Source: Butyricicoccus pullicaecorum
GTDB lineage: Bacteria > Bacillota > Clostridia > Oscillospirales > Butyricicoccaceae
DNA: 52,780 nt
NCBI GenBank assembly: GCA_018366195.1
Contig: JAGZIN010000019.1
Span: 1-52,780, forward strand
Direction of reading: 5' to 3'
Shown here: piece after piece, positions 15,925-24,666 of the stretch
Position numbering within the stretch: the first letter of the stretch is position 1
How the letters are laid out: each line of letters opens with the position of its first letter
Position numbers and translations under genes: made by a program
Notes under the pieces: generated by a model
Told to the model about the DNA's origin: nothing
Databases searched by the model: none
What the model saw: only the letters and a program-made list of their open reading frames with translations

Positions 15925-17418
15925 ATGCAGCTTTATGATAAAGACCTGCTCTCCATGCAGGAGGTTCGCGAGCTGGTTGGTGCGGCAAAAAAAGCCCAGC
16001 AGGAGCTTGCGGAGAAATCGCAGGAGGAGGTTGATCGCATCGTTCGCTCGATTGCGAACGCTGGTGTGCGCAATGCGCGCAGATTGGCACAGATGGCAAA
16101 CGAAGATACCGGATTTGGTATCGTAGATGATAAGGTCATCAAGAATGTATTTGCCAGCCGCGGCGTATATGAATACATCAAGGATATGAAAACCATCGGA
16201 GAGATTGGACGCGATGAGGAAAAGAAGCTCCGTATCATTGCAGTTCCGGTTGGCGTGATTGCGGGTCTGATTCCTTCGACCAATCCAACCTCTACGGCAT
16301 TGTTTAAGGCTGAAATTGCCATCAAAGCCGGAAATGCAATCGTATTTTCTCCGCACCCAAGTGCTTTGCGCTGTATCTTGGAAACGGTTAAGGTCATTCG
16401 GCAGGCAATTGCTGAGGCAGGCGGAAACGAAGATTTGGTATCCTGCATCACCATTCCAACCATGCAGGCAACCGACAATTTGATGAAGCACCCAGATACT
16501 GCCATGATTTTGGCAACGGGCGGCAGCGCAATGGTACGCGCAGCCTACTCGTCCGGCACGCCGGCAATTGGTGTAGGACCGGGCAATGGACCGGCATATA
16601 TCGAGCGCACAGCGGATATTCCGCTTGCGGTCAAGCGCATTATGGATTCCAAAACCTTTGACAATGGTACGATTTGCGCTTCTGAACAGTCTGTGATTTG
16701 TGATGCGGATATGCGCTCGGCAATTCAGGCAGAGATGGAAAAGCAGGGGGCGTACTTCTTAAATCCGGAAGAACGTGCAAAGCTTGGCAAATTTATCCTG
16801 CGTGCAAACGGAACCATGAATCCTGAAATCGTGGGACGCAGCGTACAAACCATTGCACAGCTTGCCGGACTGGACGTTCCGCAGAGCGCACGTGTTCTCG
16901 TTGCCGACGAAGATGGCGTAGGACGCGGACACCCGTACTCAAACGAGAAATTGGGTCCCATTCTGGCGTTCTATACAGGCACGGACTATAAAGATGTATG
17001 TGATATCTGCTGCACCATCTTACATTATGAAGGCAAGGGACATTCGTTCTCTATGCACACCAAAGATGACAAAATCGTTGATTATTTTGCAAAGCGGATT
17101 CCGGCTTCTCGCTTTATGGTCAATACCCCATCGGCGTTGGGCGGCATCGGTGCCAGCTCGGGCTTGATGCCCTCTCTCACACTGGGCTGCGGCGCAGTCG
17201 GCGGCAGCGCAACCAGCGAAAATGTAGGTCCGATGAATTTGCTCGACCGCCGCTATGTGGCGTATGGACTGCGTGAAATCGAGGAAATCCGCGCCGGTGT
17301 ACCGGATTGCTCCGGTGGTATCTGTGAAACGACAAGCGCCGCAGAAACCATGATGGACGCAAAGATGGTCGATGAAATCGTTGCAAAAATCATCGAACGC
17401 ATGCAGGCAGTAAAATAA
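15925..17418 (+). CDS. eutE: EutE, CoA-acylating acetaldehyde dehydrogenase
   Basis: 497 residues. It converts acetaldehyde, CoA and NAD+ to acetyl-CoA and NADH. The aldehyde dehydrogenase fold shows VPVGVIAGLIPSTNPTSTA (nucleotide site), GVGPGNGPAYIE and the catalytic Cys at about residue 251 in FDNGTICASEQSVI. The C-terminal NTPSALGGIGASSGLMPSLT is typical of the acetylating family. The N-terminal helix (LYDKDLLSMQEVRELVGAAK) probably includes a targeting segment. It starts 3 bases after the preceding gene, implying translational coupling. Confidence 0.95.
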   Translation: MQLYDKDLLSMQEVRELVGAAKKAQQELAEKSQEEVDRIVRSIANAGVRNARRLAQMANEDTGFGIVDDKVIKNVFASRGVYEYIKDMKTIGEIGRDEEKKLRIIAVPVGVIAGLIPSTNPTSTALFKAEIAIKAGNAIVFSPHPSALRCILETVKVIRQAIAEAGGNEDLVSCITIPTMQATDNLMKHPDTAMILATGGSAMVRAAYSSGTPAIGVGPGNGPAYIERTADIPLAVKRIMDSKTFDNGTICASEQSVICDADMRSAIQAEMEKQGAYFLNPEERAKLGKFILRANGTMNPEIVGRSVQTIAQLAGLDVPQSARVLVADEDGVGRGHPYSNEKLGPILAFYTGTDYKDVCDICCTILHYEGKGHSFSMHTKDDKIVDYFAKRIPASRFMVNTPSALGGIGASSGLMPSLTLGCGAVGGSATSENVGPMNLLDRRYVAYGLREIEEIRAGVPDCSGGICETTSAAETMMDAKMVDEIVAKIIERMQAVK

Positions 17419-17471
17419 TATACTTTTAAGCAAATGTGTGGTAAAAGCACCACATAAAGGAGGAAATAACT

Positions 17472-17753
17472 ATGGCAACAATGCAGGCACTGGGTATGAT
17501 TGAAACAAAGGGTCTCATTGCTTCTATTGAGGCAGCCGATGCAATGGTAAAGGCTGCAAATGTAACCCTCATTGGTAAGGTACATGTTGGCGGCGGTCTG
17601 GTGACCGTTATGGTGCGCGGCGATGTCGGTGCGGTCAAGGCGGCAACCGATGCGGGTGCAGCAGCGGCAGAGCGTGTCGGCGAGCTGCTGTCTGTACATG
17701 TAATCCCGCGTCCGCACGAGGAGGTAGAATTTATTCTGCCGACACTGAACTAA
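17472..17753 (+). CDS. eutM: EutM, BMC-H shell protein, copy 1
   Basis: 93 residues, a single BMC domain forming the main hexameric facet tile. MQALGMIETKGLIASIEAAD, pore loop HVGGGLVTVMVRGDVG and the C-terminal HVIPRPHEEVE are typical of EutM/PduA. It is nearly identical to the next gene at both DNA and protein level apart from a few positions and the tail. An AAGGAGGAAA site precedes it. A small TGTGGT/ACCACA hairpin lies just upstream. Confidence 0.95.
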   Translation: MATMQALGMIETKGLIASIEAADAMVKAANVTLIGKVHVGGGLVTVMVRGDVGAVKAATDAGAAAAERVGELLSVHVIPRPHEEVEFILPTLN

Positions 17754-17780
17754 GCGGATATCAGAAAGGAGCGAACTACA

Positions 17781-18086
17781 ATGGCAGTAATGCAAGCACT
17801 GGGTATGATTGAAACAAAGGGTCTCATTGGCTCGATTGAAGCAGCCGACGCAATGGTAAAGGCTGCAAATGTAACCCTCATTGGTAAGGTACATGTTGGC
17901 GGCGGTCTGGTGACCGTCATGGTGCGCGGCGATGTTGGTGCGGTCAAGGCGGCAACCGATGCGGGCGCAGCAGCGGCAGAGCGCGTCGGCGAGTTGTTAT
18001 CTGTGCATGTTATCCCGCGTCCGCATGACGAGGTGGAAGCAATCCTGCCTTCTCTGGACGGAAAGGGCAGCGTAACTCCGCTATAA
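17781..18086 (+). CDS. eutM: EutM paralogue, BMC-H shell protein, copy 2
   Basis: 101 residues. It differs from copy 1 at only about six of the first 93 positions (for example Thr3 to Val, Ala17 to Gly, Phe87 to Ala) and has an 8-residue C-terminal extension (GKGSVTPL). The core repeats almost base for base, which points to recent duplication or continuing gene conversion. Such pairs can make mixed hexamers or tune pore and edge contacts. It lies 27 bases after copy 1 with its own AGAAAGGAG site. Confidence 0.94.
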   Translation: MAVMQALGMIETKGLIGSIEAADAMVKAANVTLIGKVHVGGGLVTVMVRGDVGAVKAATDAGAAAAERVGELLSVHVIPRPHDEVEAILPSLDGKGSVTPL

Positions 18087-18123
18087 AAAAACCGTCGAAG
18101 CGACCTTTTAGGGGGTGAATCGT

Positions 18124-18903
18124 TTGAAGGTCATCACAGAAGCAATCCTGCGCGATGAGCTGCGTGCGTCAGAGCCGGAGATTTATTATATTCCAGAGGG
18201 AAAAATTCTTTCTCCGGCAGCGCGTGAGTATTTGCAGCAGCGCAAGATTAAAATCGCTAAGCCCGGTGAAAAGCCGCCTGTTGTCGTTGCGACAGAAGTG
18301 CCCCCAATGCCTGAGGTAAATGTACAGATGGCCGCTGAGGTGCCAAAGCCCAAGTTCATTGACTATGAAACAGGTGCATTCTTTCTGGAAAAGCCTGAAC
18401 ATATGACACATTTATATGGAAACGTGCTGGTGCAGAAAAATCACCCGCGGATTTTGTTCCGTGGAAAGCTGGACAGCTTACAGGCACAAATCGTATTGGC
18501 ACAGGCTTGTATCCATGAGGCAGGCGGCAGCGTGAGACTCATCGACGACCTTGGCGATGTGCTCCGTGTCCTGCGCGAAATGATGCGCTGTGACGTGCTG
18601 GAGGAGCCATTTACAAATGATTTGATTATTGGGCTGACCCATGCAGAGCTGCGTGAGCGCTCCCATGACCCAATGAAATTTTTCAAAATCAAACAGATGG
18701 TGCTGCCGGATTATACCATGGGCAAGGATTATGCGCTGCTCAACCAGACACGGACGCTCATAAGAGAAGCCGAGGTTGCAGGCAATATCGCCTTTCGTGA
18801 GGGCAAAAAATGCACCCGTCCGGACATCATCGAGGAACTCAATCGCCTGTCGAGCGCACTGCACATTATGATGTGCATGTATCTGGCGGGTGTGTATAAG
18901 TAA
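18124..18903 (+). CDS. eutT: EutT, corrinoid adenosyltransferase
   Basis: About 259 residues. It makes adenosylcobalamin for the lyase from cobalamin and ATP. The N-terminal KVITEAILRDELRA and then PEGKILSPAAREYLQQRKIK match the EutT start, and the C-terminal GKDYALLNQTRTLIREAEV with RPDIIEELNRLSSALHIMM is the adenosyltransferase core. The CCxxC metal motif of enteric EutT is absent here. The TTG at 18124 is preferred because AGGGGGTGA ends 5 bases earlier; GTG at 18115 would overlap that site. Confidence 0.9.
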   Translation: MKVITEAILRDELRASEPEIYYIPEGKILSPAAREYLQQRKIKIAKPGEKPPVVVATEVPPMPEVNVQMAAEVPKPKFIDYETGAFFLEKPEHMTHLYGNVLVQKNHPRILFRGKLDSLQAQIVLAQACIHEAGGSVRLIDDLGDVLRVLREMMRCDVLEEPFTNDLIIGLTHAELRERSHDPMKFFKIKQMVLPDYTMGKDYALLNQTRTLIREAEVAGNIAFREGKKCTRPDIIEELNRLSSALHIMMCMYLAGVYK

Positions 18904-18917
18904 AAGGGGACCACGCC

Positions 18918-19529
18918 ATGGAACAAATTATCAAAGCAGTTCTGGACGCAATTCCCCGTGCCGGTCTGGTCGAGGTTGAGGTGTCGGCGCGTCATGTCCA
19001 TTTGACGCAAAAGCATCTGGAGGTATTGTTTGGGAAGGGCGCGGCGCTCACACCAAAGCGCCCGCTGTCCCAACCCGGCCAGTTCCTGTCAGAGGAACGT
19101 GTCACAATCATTGGAACGAAGGGACGCAAGGAGCGCACGGCAATCCTGGGTCCGGTTCGTCCGGAAACACAGGTCGAACTTTCAAAGAGCGACTGCGTGG
19201 AGTTGGGTGTTCAGGCACCGGTGCGGGAATCGGGCGATGTGAAAGGCTCTGGGTCAATTACCATTGAAGGTCCATGCGGCTCGATTATGATTCACGAGGG
19301 TGCAATCATTGCACATAGTCATGTGCATCTGACACCAGAGGTGGCAGAAATCATGGGTGTTCAGGACAAACAACATGTCAGTGTTGAGGTTTTGACCGAG
19401 CGCCCCATCACATTCCGAGATGTGATTGTTCGCGTAAGCGACAAATTCAGCTGTCGTATGCACATTGACTTTGATGAGGCAAATGCGGCAATGGTCAGCG
19501 GCTTCACGCTGGGAAAAATCGTAAAATAA
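18918..19529 (+). CDS. pduL: PduL-type phosphotransacylase
   Basis: 203 residues, PduL family: converts acetyl-CoA and phosphate to acetyl-phosphate and recycles CoA inside the shell, replacing the unrelated EutD/Pta enzyme. Two related beta-barrel halves carry the metal-binding His motifs SARHVHLT (about residue 23) and HSHVHLTP (about residue 133). GPVRPETQVELSKSDC is also typical. The short N-terminal helix EQIIKAVLDAIPR looks like an encapsulation peptide. It follows eutT after 14 bases. Confidence 0.93.
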   Translation: MEQIIKAVLDAIPRAGLVEVEVSARHVHLTQKHLEVLFGKGAALTPKRPLSQPGQFLSEERVTIIGTKGRKERTAILGPVRPETQVELSKSDCVELGVQAPVRESGDVKGSGSITIEGPCGSIMIHEGAIIAHSHVHLTPEVAEIMGVQDKQHVSVEVLTERPITFRDVIVRVSDKFSCRMHIDFDEANAAMVSGFTLGKIVK

Positions 19530-19568
19530 CAGACCCCGTTTCAATTAGAGCAAAGGAAGGCATGGACT

Positions 19569-20387
19569 ATGATGGATTTGGAGCGTGTAAACGCTTATAT
19601 GGAGCGCGTCAAGCAGTCCGAGACGCAGACCTTTCAGCCGGTCAGCAACAAGCTGAAGGTTGGACTGGATCTCGGTACTGCCTATATTGTGATTGTTGTG
19701 CTCGATGAAGAGAACAATCCGATTGCCTGTGAAAAGCAGGCAGCAAGCGTACTGAAGGACGGTGTTGTGGTGGACTATCCGGGCGCCTCCCGTATTGTAC
19801 GCACACTCAAAGCCAAGCTGGAAGAGCGGCTGGGTACAGAGCTTGTAAATTGCGCGATTGCAATGCCGGCTGGTACAGAATCCAGTATTCGCACCCATCA
19901 GTATGTAGCAGAGGGTGCTGGCTTTGAGGTGACGAATGTGCTTGATGAGCCAAGCGCTGCAAACTCCATTTATCAAATCGAGGACGGTGTCGTTGTGGAC
20001 ATTGGCGGCGGTACCACGGGTCTTGCCATTCTCAAGGACGGAAAGGTGGTTCAAATCGAGGACGAACCCACGGGCGGCACGCATGTTACGCTGGTCTTGG
20101 CAGGAAACTATCATATTTCTACCGAGGAGGCAGAGCAAATCAAGCTCGATTATGCACGCCATCGTGAAATTCTTCCGGTCGTGAAGGCGGTGCTCGAAAA
20201 GATGTCTACCATCGTCAGCCGCTATGTGAGCAAGGACGCAGCCGATACCATTTATCTGTGCGGCGGGACTTGCTGTCTGACGGGAATCGAGGAGATTTTT
20301 GAAAAGGTAACGGGAATTCGGACGGTCAAGCCCGCCGACCCGTTCCTTGTCACGCCAACCGGCATTGCCATGAACTGTATTGTTTGA
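19569..20387 (+). CDS. eutJ: EutJ, actin/Hsp70-like chaperone
   Basis: 272 residues. Hsp70/actin ATPase pattern: VGLDLGTAYIVIVVLDE (phosphate 1), GVVVDIGGGTTGLAIL (phosphate 2) and IYLCGGTCCLTGIEEIF (adenosine). EutJ is conserved in eut operons and is thought to help fold or maintain pathway proteins; its exact role is unknown. Tandem ATG at 19569 and 19572 leaves the start open by one codon. It overlaps nothing but is closely spaced with pduL. Confidence 0.92.
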   Translation: MMDLERVNAYMERVKQSETQTFQPVSNKLKVGLDLGTAYIVIVVLDEENNPIACEKQAASVLKDGVVVDYPGASRIVRTLKAKLEERLGTELVNCAIAMPAGTESSIRTHQYVAEGAGFEVTNVLDEPSAANSIYQIEDGVVVDIGGGTTGLAILKDGKVVQIEDEPTGGTHVTLVLAGNYHISTEEAEQIKLDYARHREILPVVKAVLEKMSTIVSRYVSKDAADTIYLCGGTCCLTGIEEIFEKVTGIRTVKPADPFLVTPTGIAMNCIV

Positions 20388-20437
20388 CAACTACTATATC
20401 ATTTTTACAAATGAAAAAAGCGAAAGGAGGGGAAAGA

Positions 20438-21196
20438 ATGGACTTTAATGCTTTGGTTGATGAAATCGTGAAGCGAGTTGCGCAAAAAATAGAAGCAGAT
20501 ACACAGGAAACACCAGCGGTGCAGGAGCCTGCCTTATGCTCCAAGCCCGGGCTTCTCATCTTGACGCAGGAACACGGTACCATCTGCCATACCGTACTGG
20601 AAAGTGAACAGCTTTTGGAGTATTACCGTACAGACTGTGCGCTGCTCAAGGAGTATCAGGTCGAAATCGGTGATTATGAGGCGGTCATTCTCTTTGACTT
20701 GACCAATGATGTGCTTGCACGTCTTGCCAGTGGTTTGTGTGATACGCCGTTTACCGCGCTGGCACAAAAGGCAATCCTGCGGGGCAAGAAAATTTTTGTT
20801 CCGCAAGAGGCGGTTGAACTGTTCCGGTATGCCGAAACTGCCCCGTCCGCCTATTATCAAATGATGCTCGAAAAGCTGAGACTGCTCCAGCAGTGCGGAA
20901 TCATGATTTGCCCGAGCGATACGCTGGAGGACGCAATTCTTTCCGGCGAGGTGTCCGCTCCGGTGGTACAGCCTCCGGTGTCTCCCGCTGTGCCGGAAAC
21001 ACCCTGCTGTCCGGCTCCGTCCAAAAGTGCAGGCTGTGAGGTCACCATTTCGAAGCGTGTCATCACTGAGCGGGATTTGAGTCTGGTCTATGACAGAACC
21101 GTGTGTGCAGTACACATTGGTGCAAAGTCCATTTTAACTGACCTTGCACGCGACTATGCACAGGCGCGAGAGGTTGCGATTATTCGCGACGAATAA
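20438..21196 (+). CDS. Conserved eut-operon protein of unknown function
   Basis: 252 residues. The start at 20438 is preferred because AAAGGAGGGG precedes it; the longer in-frame ORF from 20384 overlaps eutJ. The N-terminus DFNALVDEIVKRVAQKIEAD is an amphipathic helix like the encapsulation peptides of other cargo. The middle resembles a Rossmann-like or flavoprotein-like segment (YEAVILFDLTNDVLARLASG). A Pro-rich linker (about 170-195) leads to a final domain VTISKRVITERDLSLVYDRT, which recalls conserved tails of Gram-positive eut hypothetical proteins. It was probably a cargo or assembly protein; function not known. Confidence 0.75.
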   Translation: MDFNALVDEIVKRVAQKIEADTQETPAVQEPALCSKPGLLILTQEHGTICHTVLESEQLLEYYRTDCALLKEYQVEIGDYEAVILFDLTNDVLARLASGLCDTPFTALAQKAILRGKKIFVPQEAVELFRYAETAPSAYYQMMLEKLRLLQQCGIMICPSDTLEDAILSGEVSAPVVQPPVSPAVPETPCCPAPSKSAGCEVTISKRVITERDLSLVYDRTVCAVHIGAKSILTDLARDYAQAREVAIIRDE

Positions 21197-21213
21197 TAGA
21201 TAGGTGAGTTGAA

Positions 21214-21498
21214 ATGAGAATTGCAAAAGTAATTGGAAATATCTGGTCTACCCGAAAGGAAGAAAGCCTGAACGGTTTGAAGCTGCTTGTGGTACAGCCC
21301 ATCAACATCGTGGACGGAAAAAATGATAAAGTGCCCATGATTGCTGCCGATACCATCGGCGCTGGCGTTGGGGAACGTGTCATTATCGTAAACGGAAGCT
21401 CGGCGCGCAGTGCCGTAGGGGATCTGAACACACCGGTAGATGCGACCGTAGTTGGCATCGTGGACGACCAGGAAATTCATCCGGAGCTGTTGGAATAA
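21214..21498 (+). CDS. eutN: EutN, pentameric vertex protein
   Basis: 94 residues of the EutN/CcmL family, which caps shell vertices as pentamers. MRIAKVIGNIWSTRKEESLN, then LLVVQPINI, and AADTIGAGVGERVIIVNGSS are the conserved strands, and PVDATVVGIVD closes the barrel. It is the only vertex protein seen in the operon. Confidence 0.95.
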   Translation: MRIAKVIGNIWSTRKEESLNGLKLLVVQPINIVDGKNDKVPMIAADTIGAGVGERVIIVNGSSARSAVGDLNTPVDATVVGIVDDQEIHPELLE

Positions 21499-21513
21499 GG
21501 GGGTGAAAACGCC

Positions 21514-22872
21514 ATGAATTTGGTAGAGACGGTCAGAAATGCCGGCATTGTCGGGGCAGGCGGTGCGGGCTTTCCGACTCATGTAAAGCTGAACGCCAAG
21601 GCGGAATGGTTTATCATCAATGCTGCGGAATGTGAGCCGCTCATTGAGACAGACAAATATCTCTGCCGTACCTTTGCAGACCGCATCGTAGCAGCGGCGG
21701 TTGCCGTTGCTGCGCACTTGGAAGCAAAGCATACGGTGATTGCGCTCAAGCATAAATACCATGCGGAAATTGAAGCTTTGCGTGCTGCAATTACAAAATC
21801 CGGTGCGTCCGTTGAAATTTGCGAAATGGGCGTTTTCTATCCGGCAGGAGACGAGCAAACGATGGTGGAGTTCGTCACCGGAAAATCTGTGCCGGAGCGC
21901 GGGCTTCCGCTTGATGTGGGCGCGGTGGTGGATAATGTTGGTACCCTGCTCAATATCTACGGCGCACTGGTAGAACAGCAAACCGTGTGTGACAAATATT
22001 TATCGGTTGTGGGCGAGGTCAAGGAGCCCATTATGCTGCATGTTCCAATTGGCACAGCCATTTCTGCCTGCGTTGCGGCGGCGGAACCGAATATTCAAGA
22101 ATATGCAATCATTTTGGGCGGACCCATGATGGGTAAGGTGATTTCGAATCCGGAGGAGATTGCCAAAGCGGTCGTTACCAAGACAACAGGCAATATCATT
22201 GTGCTGCCCCGTGACCATTATTTGATTCGGCGTGCCGGGCAGTCCATTGACCGGATTCGGATACAGACCCATACGGCATGTATTCAGTGCCGCATGTGCA
22301 CCGATTTATGTCCGCGTTTTCGCATTGGACATCAAATCCGTCCGCATCTGGTCATGCGCAATTTGTATCGGGAAAACACCATTGCGGACAATGATGAGTT
22401 TTTACGGGCGTTTGGAGATGCGGCAAACTGCTGCTCCTGTGGTGTATGTGAAATGTTTGCCTGCCCGATGGGACTTTCTCCACGTAAGGTGAATGATTAC
22501 ATGAAGGGCAAGCTGCGTGAAAAGGGGATTCAGGTTCCGCGCAATCTGGAGCCGCAAGCACTGCCGAATATCGACACCCATCGTATCCCAACCGAGCGCC
22601 TGATTGCCAGATTGGGATTAAGCGCATACAGCGCGTTCCATGCACACCATTGCAAGGAGCTGACGCCGGACGAAATTTTTGTTCCGTTTGGACAGCATAT
22701 CGGAAAGCCTGCCGTACCGGTCAAACAGGTTGGCGATGCGGTAGAAAAGGGCGAACTGATTGCGGCTGCGGCGGAAGGCGCACTCTCTGCAAATATCCAT
22801 GCCGGAATATCCGGAATCATTACTGAAATCAGTGCAGCTGGAGCACAAATCTCCAGCAAGAAGGAGGGGTAA
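21514..22872 (+). CDS. pduS: PduS-like RnfC-type Fe-S flavoprotein
   Basis: 452 residues. The N-terminal RnfC/NuoF-like nucleotide and FMN domain has VGAGGAGFPTHVKLNAK and INAAECEPLIETDKYLC. A SLBB-like segment follows, then two 4Fe-4S motifs: CIQCRMCTDLCPRF near residue 255 and CCSCGVCEMFACPMG near residue 309. The C-terminal biotinyl/RnfC-barrel-like part shows GDAVEKGELIAAAAEGALSA. PduS reduces cob(III)alamin for adenosylation and is thought to exchange electrons with PduT through the shell. A PduT-like gene follows 3 bases later, supporting that pairing. Confidence 0.88.
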   Translation: MNLVETVRNAGIVGAGGAGFPTHVKLNAKAEWFIINAAECEPLIETDKYLCRTFADRIVAAAVAVAAHLEAKHTVIALKHKYHAEIEALRAAITKSGASVEICEMGVFYPAGDEQTMVEFVTGKSVPERGLPLDVGAVVDNVGTLLNIYGALVEQQTVCDKYLSVVGEVKEPIMLHVPIGTAISACVAAAEPNIQEYAIILGGPMMGKVISNPEEIAKAVVTKTTGNIIVLPRDHYLIRRAGQSIDRIRIQTHTACIQCRMCTDLCPRFRIGHQIRPHLVMRNLYRENTIADNDEFLRAFGDAANCCSCGVCEMFACPMGLSPRKVNDYMKGKLREKGIQVPRNLEPQALPNIDTHRIPTERLIARLGLSAYSAFHAHHCKELTPDEIFVPFGQHIGKPAVPVKQVGDAVEKGELIAAAAEGALSANIHAGISGIITEISAAGAQISSKKEG

Positions 22873-22875
22873 ACG

Positions 22876-23415
22876 GTGGCAACTGCAATTGGAATGGTCG
22901 AACTGTCCAGTATTGCCCGCGGCATCGAGACCTGCGATTATATGGTCAAGGCTGCAACGGTAGAGCTGCTTCGTGCGTCCACTGTTTGCCCGGGCAAATA
23001 TATGATTATCATTGCCGGAGATACCGGCGATGTCAGAGCGTCTATGGCAGAGGGCTGCAAGCGCGGCGGTGAAATGGTCGTCGATACGCTGATGCTGCCC
23101 AATGCACATGAACAACTCATTCCGGCTATCAGCATGACCAATCAGGTAGAAGCCGGGGGTGCGGTTGGCGTTTTGGAATTTTATTCGATTGCTTCGGCAA
23201 TCGTTGCAGCGGACGTGGCAGTAAAGGCTGCCAGCGTCACGCTCATTGAAGTCCGTACAGGCTATGCCATCGGCGGAAAAGGTTTTGTAACCTTGACCGG
23301 AGATGTCGGCGCAGTTCGTGCGGCAGTGGAAGCGGCGCGGAAGGAGGCGGAGCTTCTTGTCGAGACCACGGTAATCCCGCGTCCGGACAAAAAGCTGTTT
23401 GATGCGCTGTTGTAA
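22876..23415 (+). CDS. pduT: PduT-like tandem BMC shell protein
   Basis: 179 residues, two unpermuted BMC domains (ATAIGMVELSSIARGIETCD... and GGAVGVLEFYSIASAIVAAD...) forming a trimer that mimics a hexamer. In Citrobacter PduT the trimer pore carries a 4Fe-4S cluster. Here the first domain has Cys at the position of the BMC pore loop (STVCPGKYM, about residue 37), plus Cys19 and Cys59, so a pore cluster is plausible but its ligand is inferred. The start is GTG after AAGGAGGGG. The neighbour PduS-like protein is the expected electron partner. Confidence 0.85.
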   Translation: MATAIGMVELSSIARGIETCDYMVKAATVELLRASTVCPGKYMIIIAGDTGDVRASMAEGCKRGGEMVVDTLMLPNAHEQLIPAISMTNQVEAGGAVGVLEFYSIASAIVAADVAVKAASVTLIEVRTGYAIGGKGFVTLTGDVGAVRAAVEAARKEAELLVETTVIPRPDKKLFDALL

Positions 23416-23450
23416 ACATTGTTTTATCACAAATAAAAGGAGGTCATCAC

Positions 23451-24644
23451 ATGAGCGTATTTACAGAGAGTCTGTCTGCATGGGTATCCAACCTGTCAAT
23501 TAACTCCGTCATCATGATGATTATGATGATTTTCATGCTTGTTGGCGCAGTTGACAAGATTATGGGAAACAAGTTTGGATATGGGGAGCAGTTTGAAGAA
23601 GGCTTTAATGCAATTGGCCCGCTGGCGCTGTCTATGGCTGGTGTCGTTGCGGCGGCTCCGGTGCTTGCGAAGATTCTGGGACCTGTGATTCAGCCAATCT
23701 ACACGGCGATTGGTGCAGACCCGTCCATGTTTGCAACCACATTGCTTGCATGTGATATGGGTGGTTATCCGCTTGCAATGGAGCTTGCCTCAAATGATGC
23801 GATTGGCAACTTCGCAGGCTTGATTCTTGGCACAATGATGGGACCAACCATTGTATTTACGATTCCGGTTGCGTTGGGCATTATCGCAAAGGAAGACCGT
23901 TCGTATTTGGGCGCTGGTGTTCTGGCAGGTCTGATTACCGTTCCGATTGGCTGTATCGTTGGCGGTCTGGTCATGAACATGACACCATACAAAATCAGCA
24001 TGGGCACCGTTCTCATTAACCTCGTTCCGGTTATTGTAATCGCTGCGCTGATTGTTTTGGGTCTGTGGTTTGCACCGGCAAAAATGATTTCCGGATTTAA
24101 CGTATTTGGCACGGGTGTTACCATTGTCATTACATTCTTTACCGCAATCGCAGTATTCCAGCAGATTACTGGCATTATGTTCCCGCTGTTTGATGTGATG
24201 TCCATTAAAGACCCTGTAACAGGCATTTCTCCGCTGGATTCCGGTCTTTTGACCTGTGGACAAATCGGTATTGTACTGATTGGTGCATTCCCAATGGTGA
24301 AGTGGATTACGAATACCTTTGGCAACGTGCTCAATAAAATGGGCGCTGCACTGGGTATGAATGACAAGGGTTCTGCCGGTCTGGTGGCAACACTGGCAAA
24401 TAACATTGCGATGTTTAACATTATGGGTGAAATGAACCCGAAGGGCAAGCTGCTCAACGTTGCATTTGCAGTTTCTGCGGCATTTGTATTTGGTGATCAC
24501 CTCGGATTTACCGCTGGTGTCAATCAGGATATGGTATTCCCTGTCATTGCAGGCAAGCTGGTTGCTGGTATTACCGCATTGATTCTTGCGAATGCACTGG
24601 CACCGAAGCTGCTCAGCAAGATTGAAACCGCAAACAAGAAGTAA
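23451..24644 (+). CDS. eutH: EutH, ethanolamine transporter
   Basis: 397 residues, about ten hydrophobic segments, matching the EutH permease family: INSVIMMIMMIFMLVGAVDK, GFNAIGPLALSMAGVVAAAP, FATTLLACDMGGYPLAMELA, and FGDHLGFTAGVNQDMVFPVI. EutH brings in ethanolamine, mainly needed when protonated substrate diffuses poorly. It has an AAGGAGGT site and sits in the last part of the operon. Confidence 0.95.
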   Translation: MSVFTESLSAWVSNLSINSVIMMIMMIFMLVGAVDKIMGNKFGYGEQFEEGFNAIGPLALSMAGVVAAAPVLAKILGPVIQPIYTAIGADPSMFATTLLACDMGGYPLAMELASNDAIGNFAGLILGTMMGPTIVFTIPVALGIIAKEDRSYLGAGVLAGLITVPIGCIVGGLVMNMTPYKISMGTVLINLVPVIVIAALIVLGLWFAPAKMISGFNVFGTGVTIVITFFTAIAVFQQITGIMFPLFDVMSIKDPVTGISPLDSGLLTCGQIGIVLIGAFPMVKWITNTFGNVLNKMGAALGMNDKGSAGLVATLANNIAMFNIMGEMNPKGKLLNVAFAVSAAFVFGDHLGFTAGVNQDMVFPVIAGKLVAGITALILANALAPKLLSKIETANKK

Positions 24645-24666
24645 ACAAAGAAAGGTTTGAAATCTT

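Noticed and set aside
17436..17458. TGTGGT/ACCACA hairpin before eutM as an ANTAR site
   Set aside because: Its loop (AAAAGC) does not fit the other loops, there is no partner hairpin and no terminator.
18091..18112. GTCGAAGCGAC small hairpin as a third EutV site
   Set aside because: The loop has only three bases, it is a single hairpin and no terminator pairing overlaps it.
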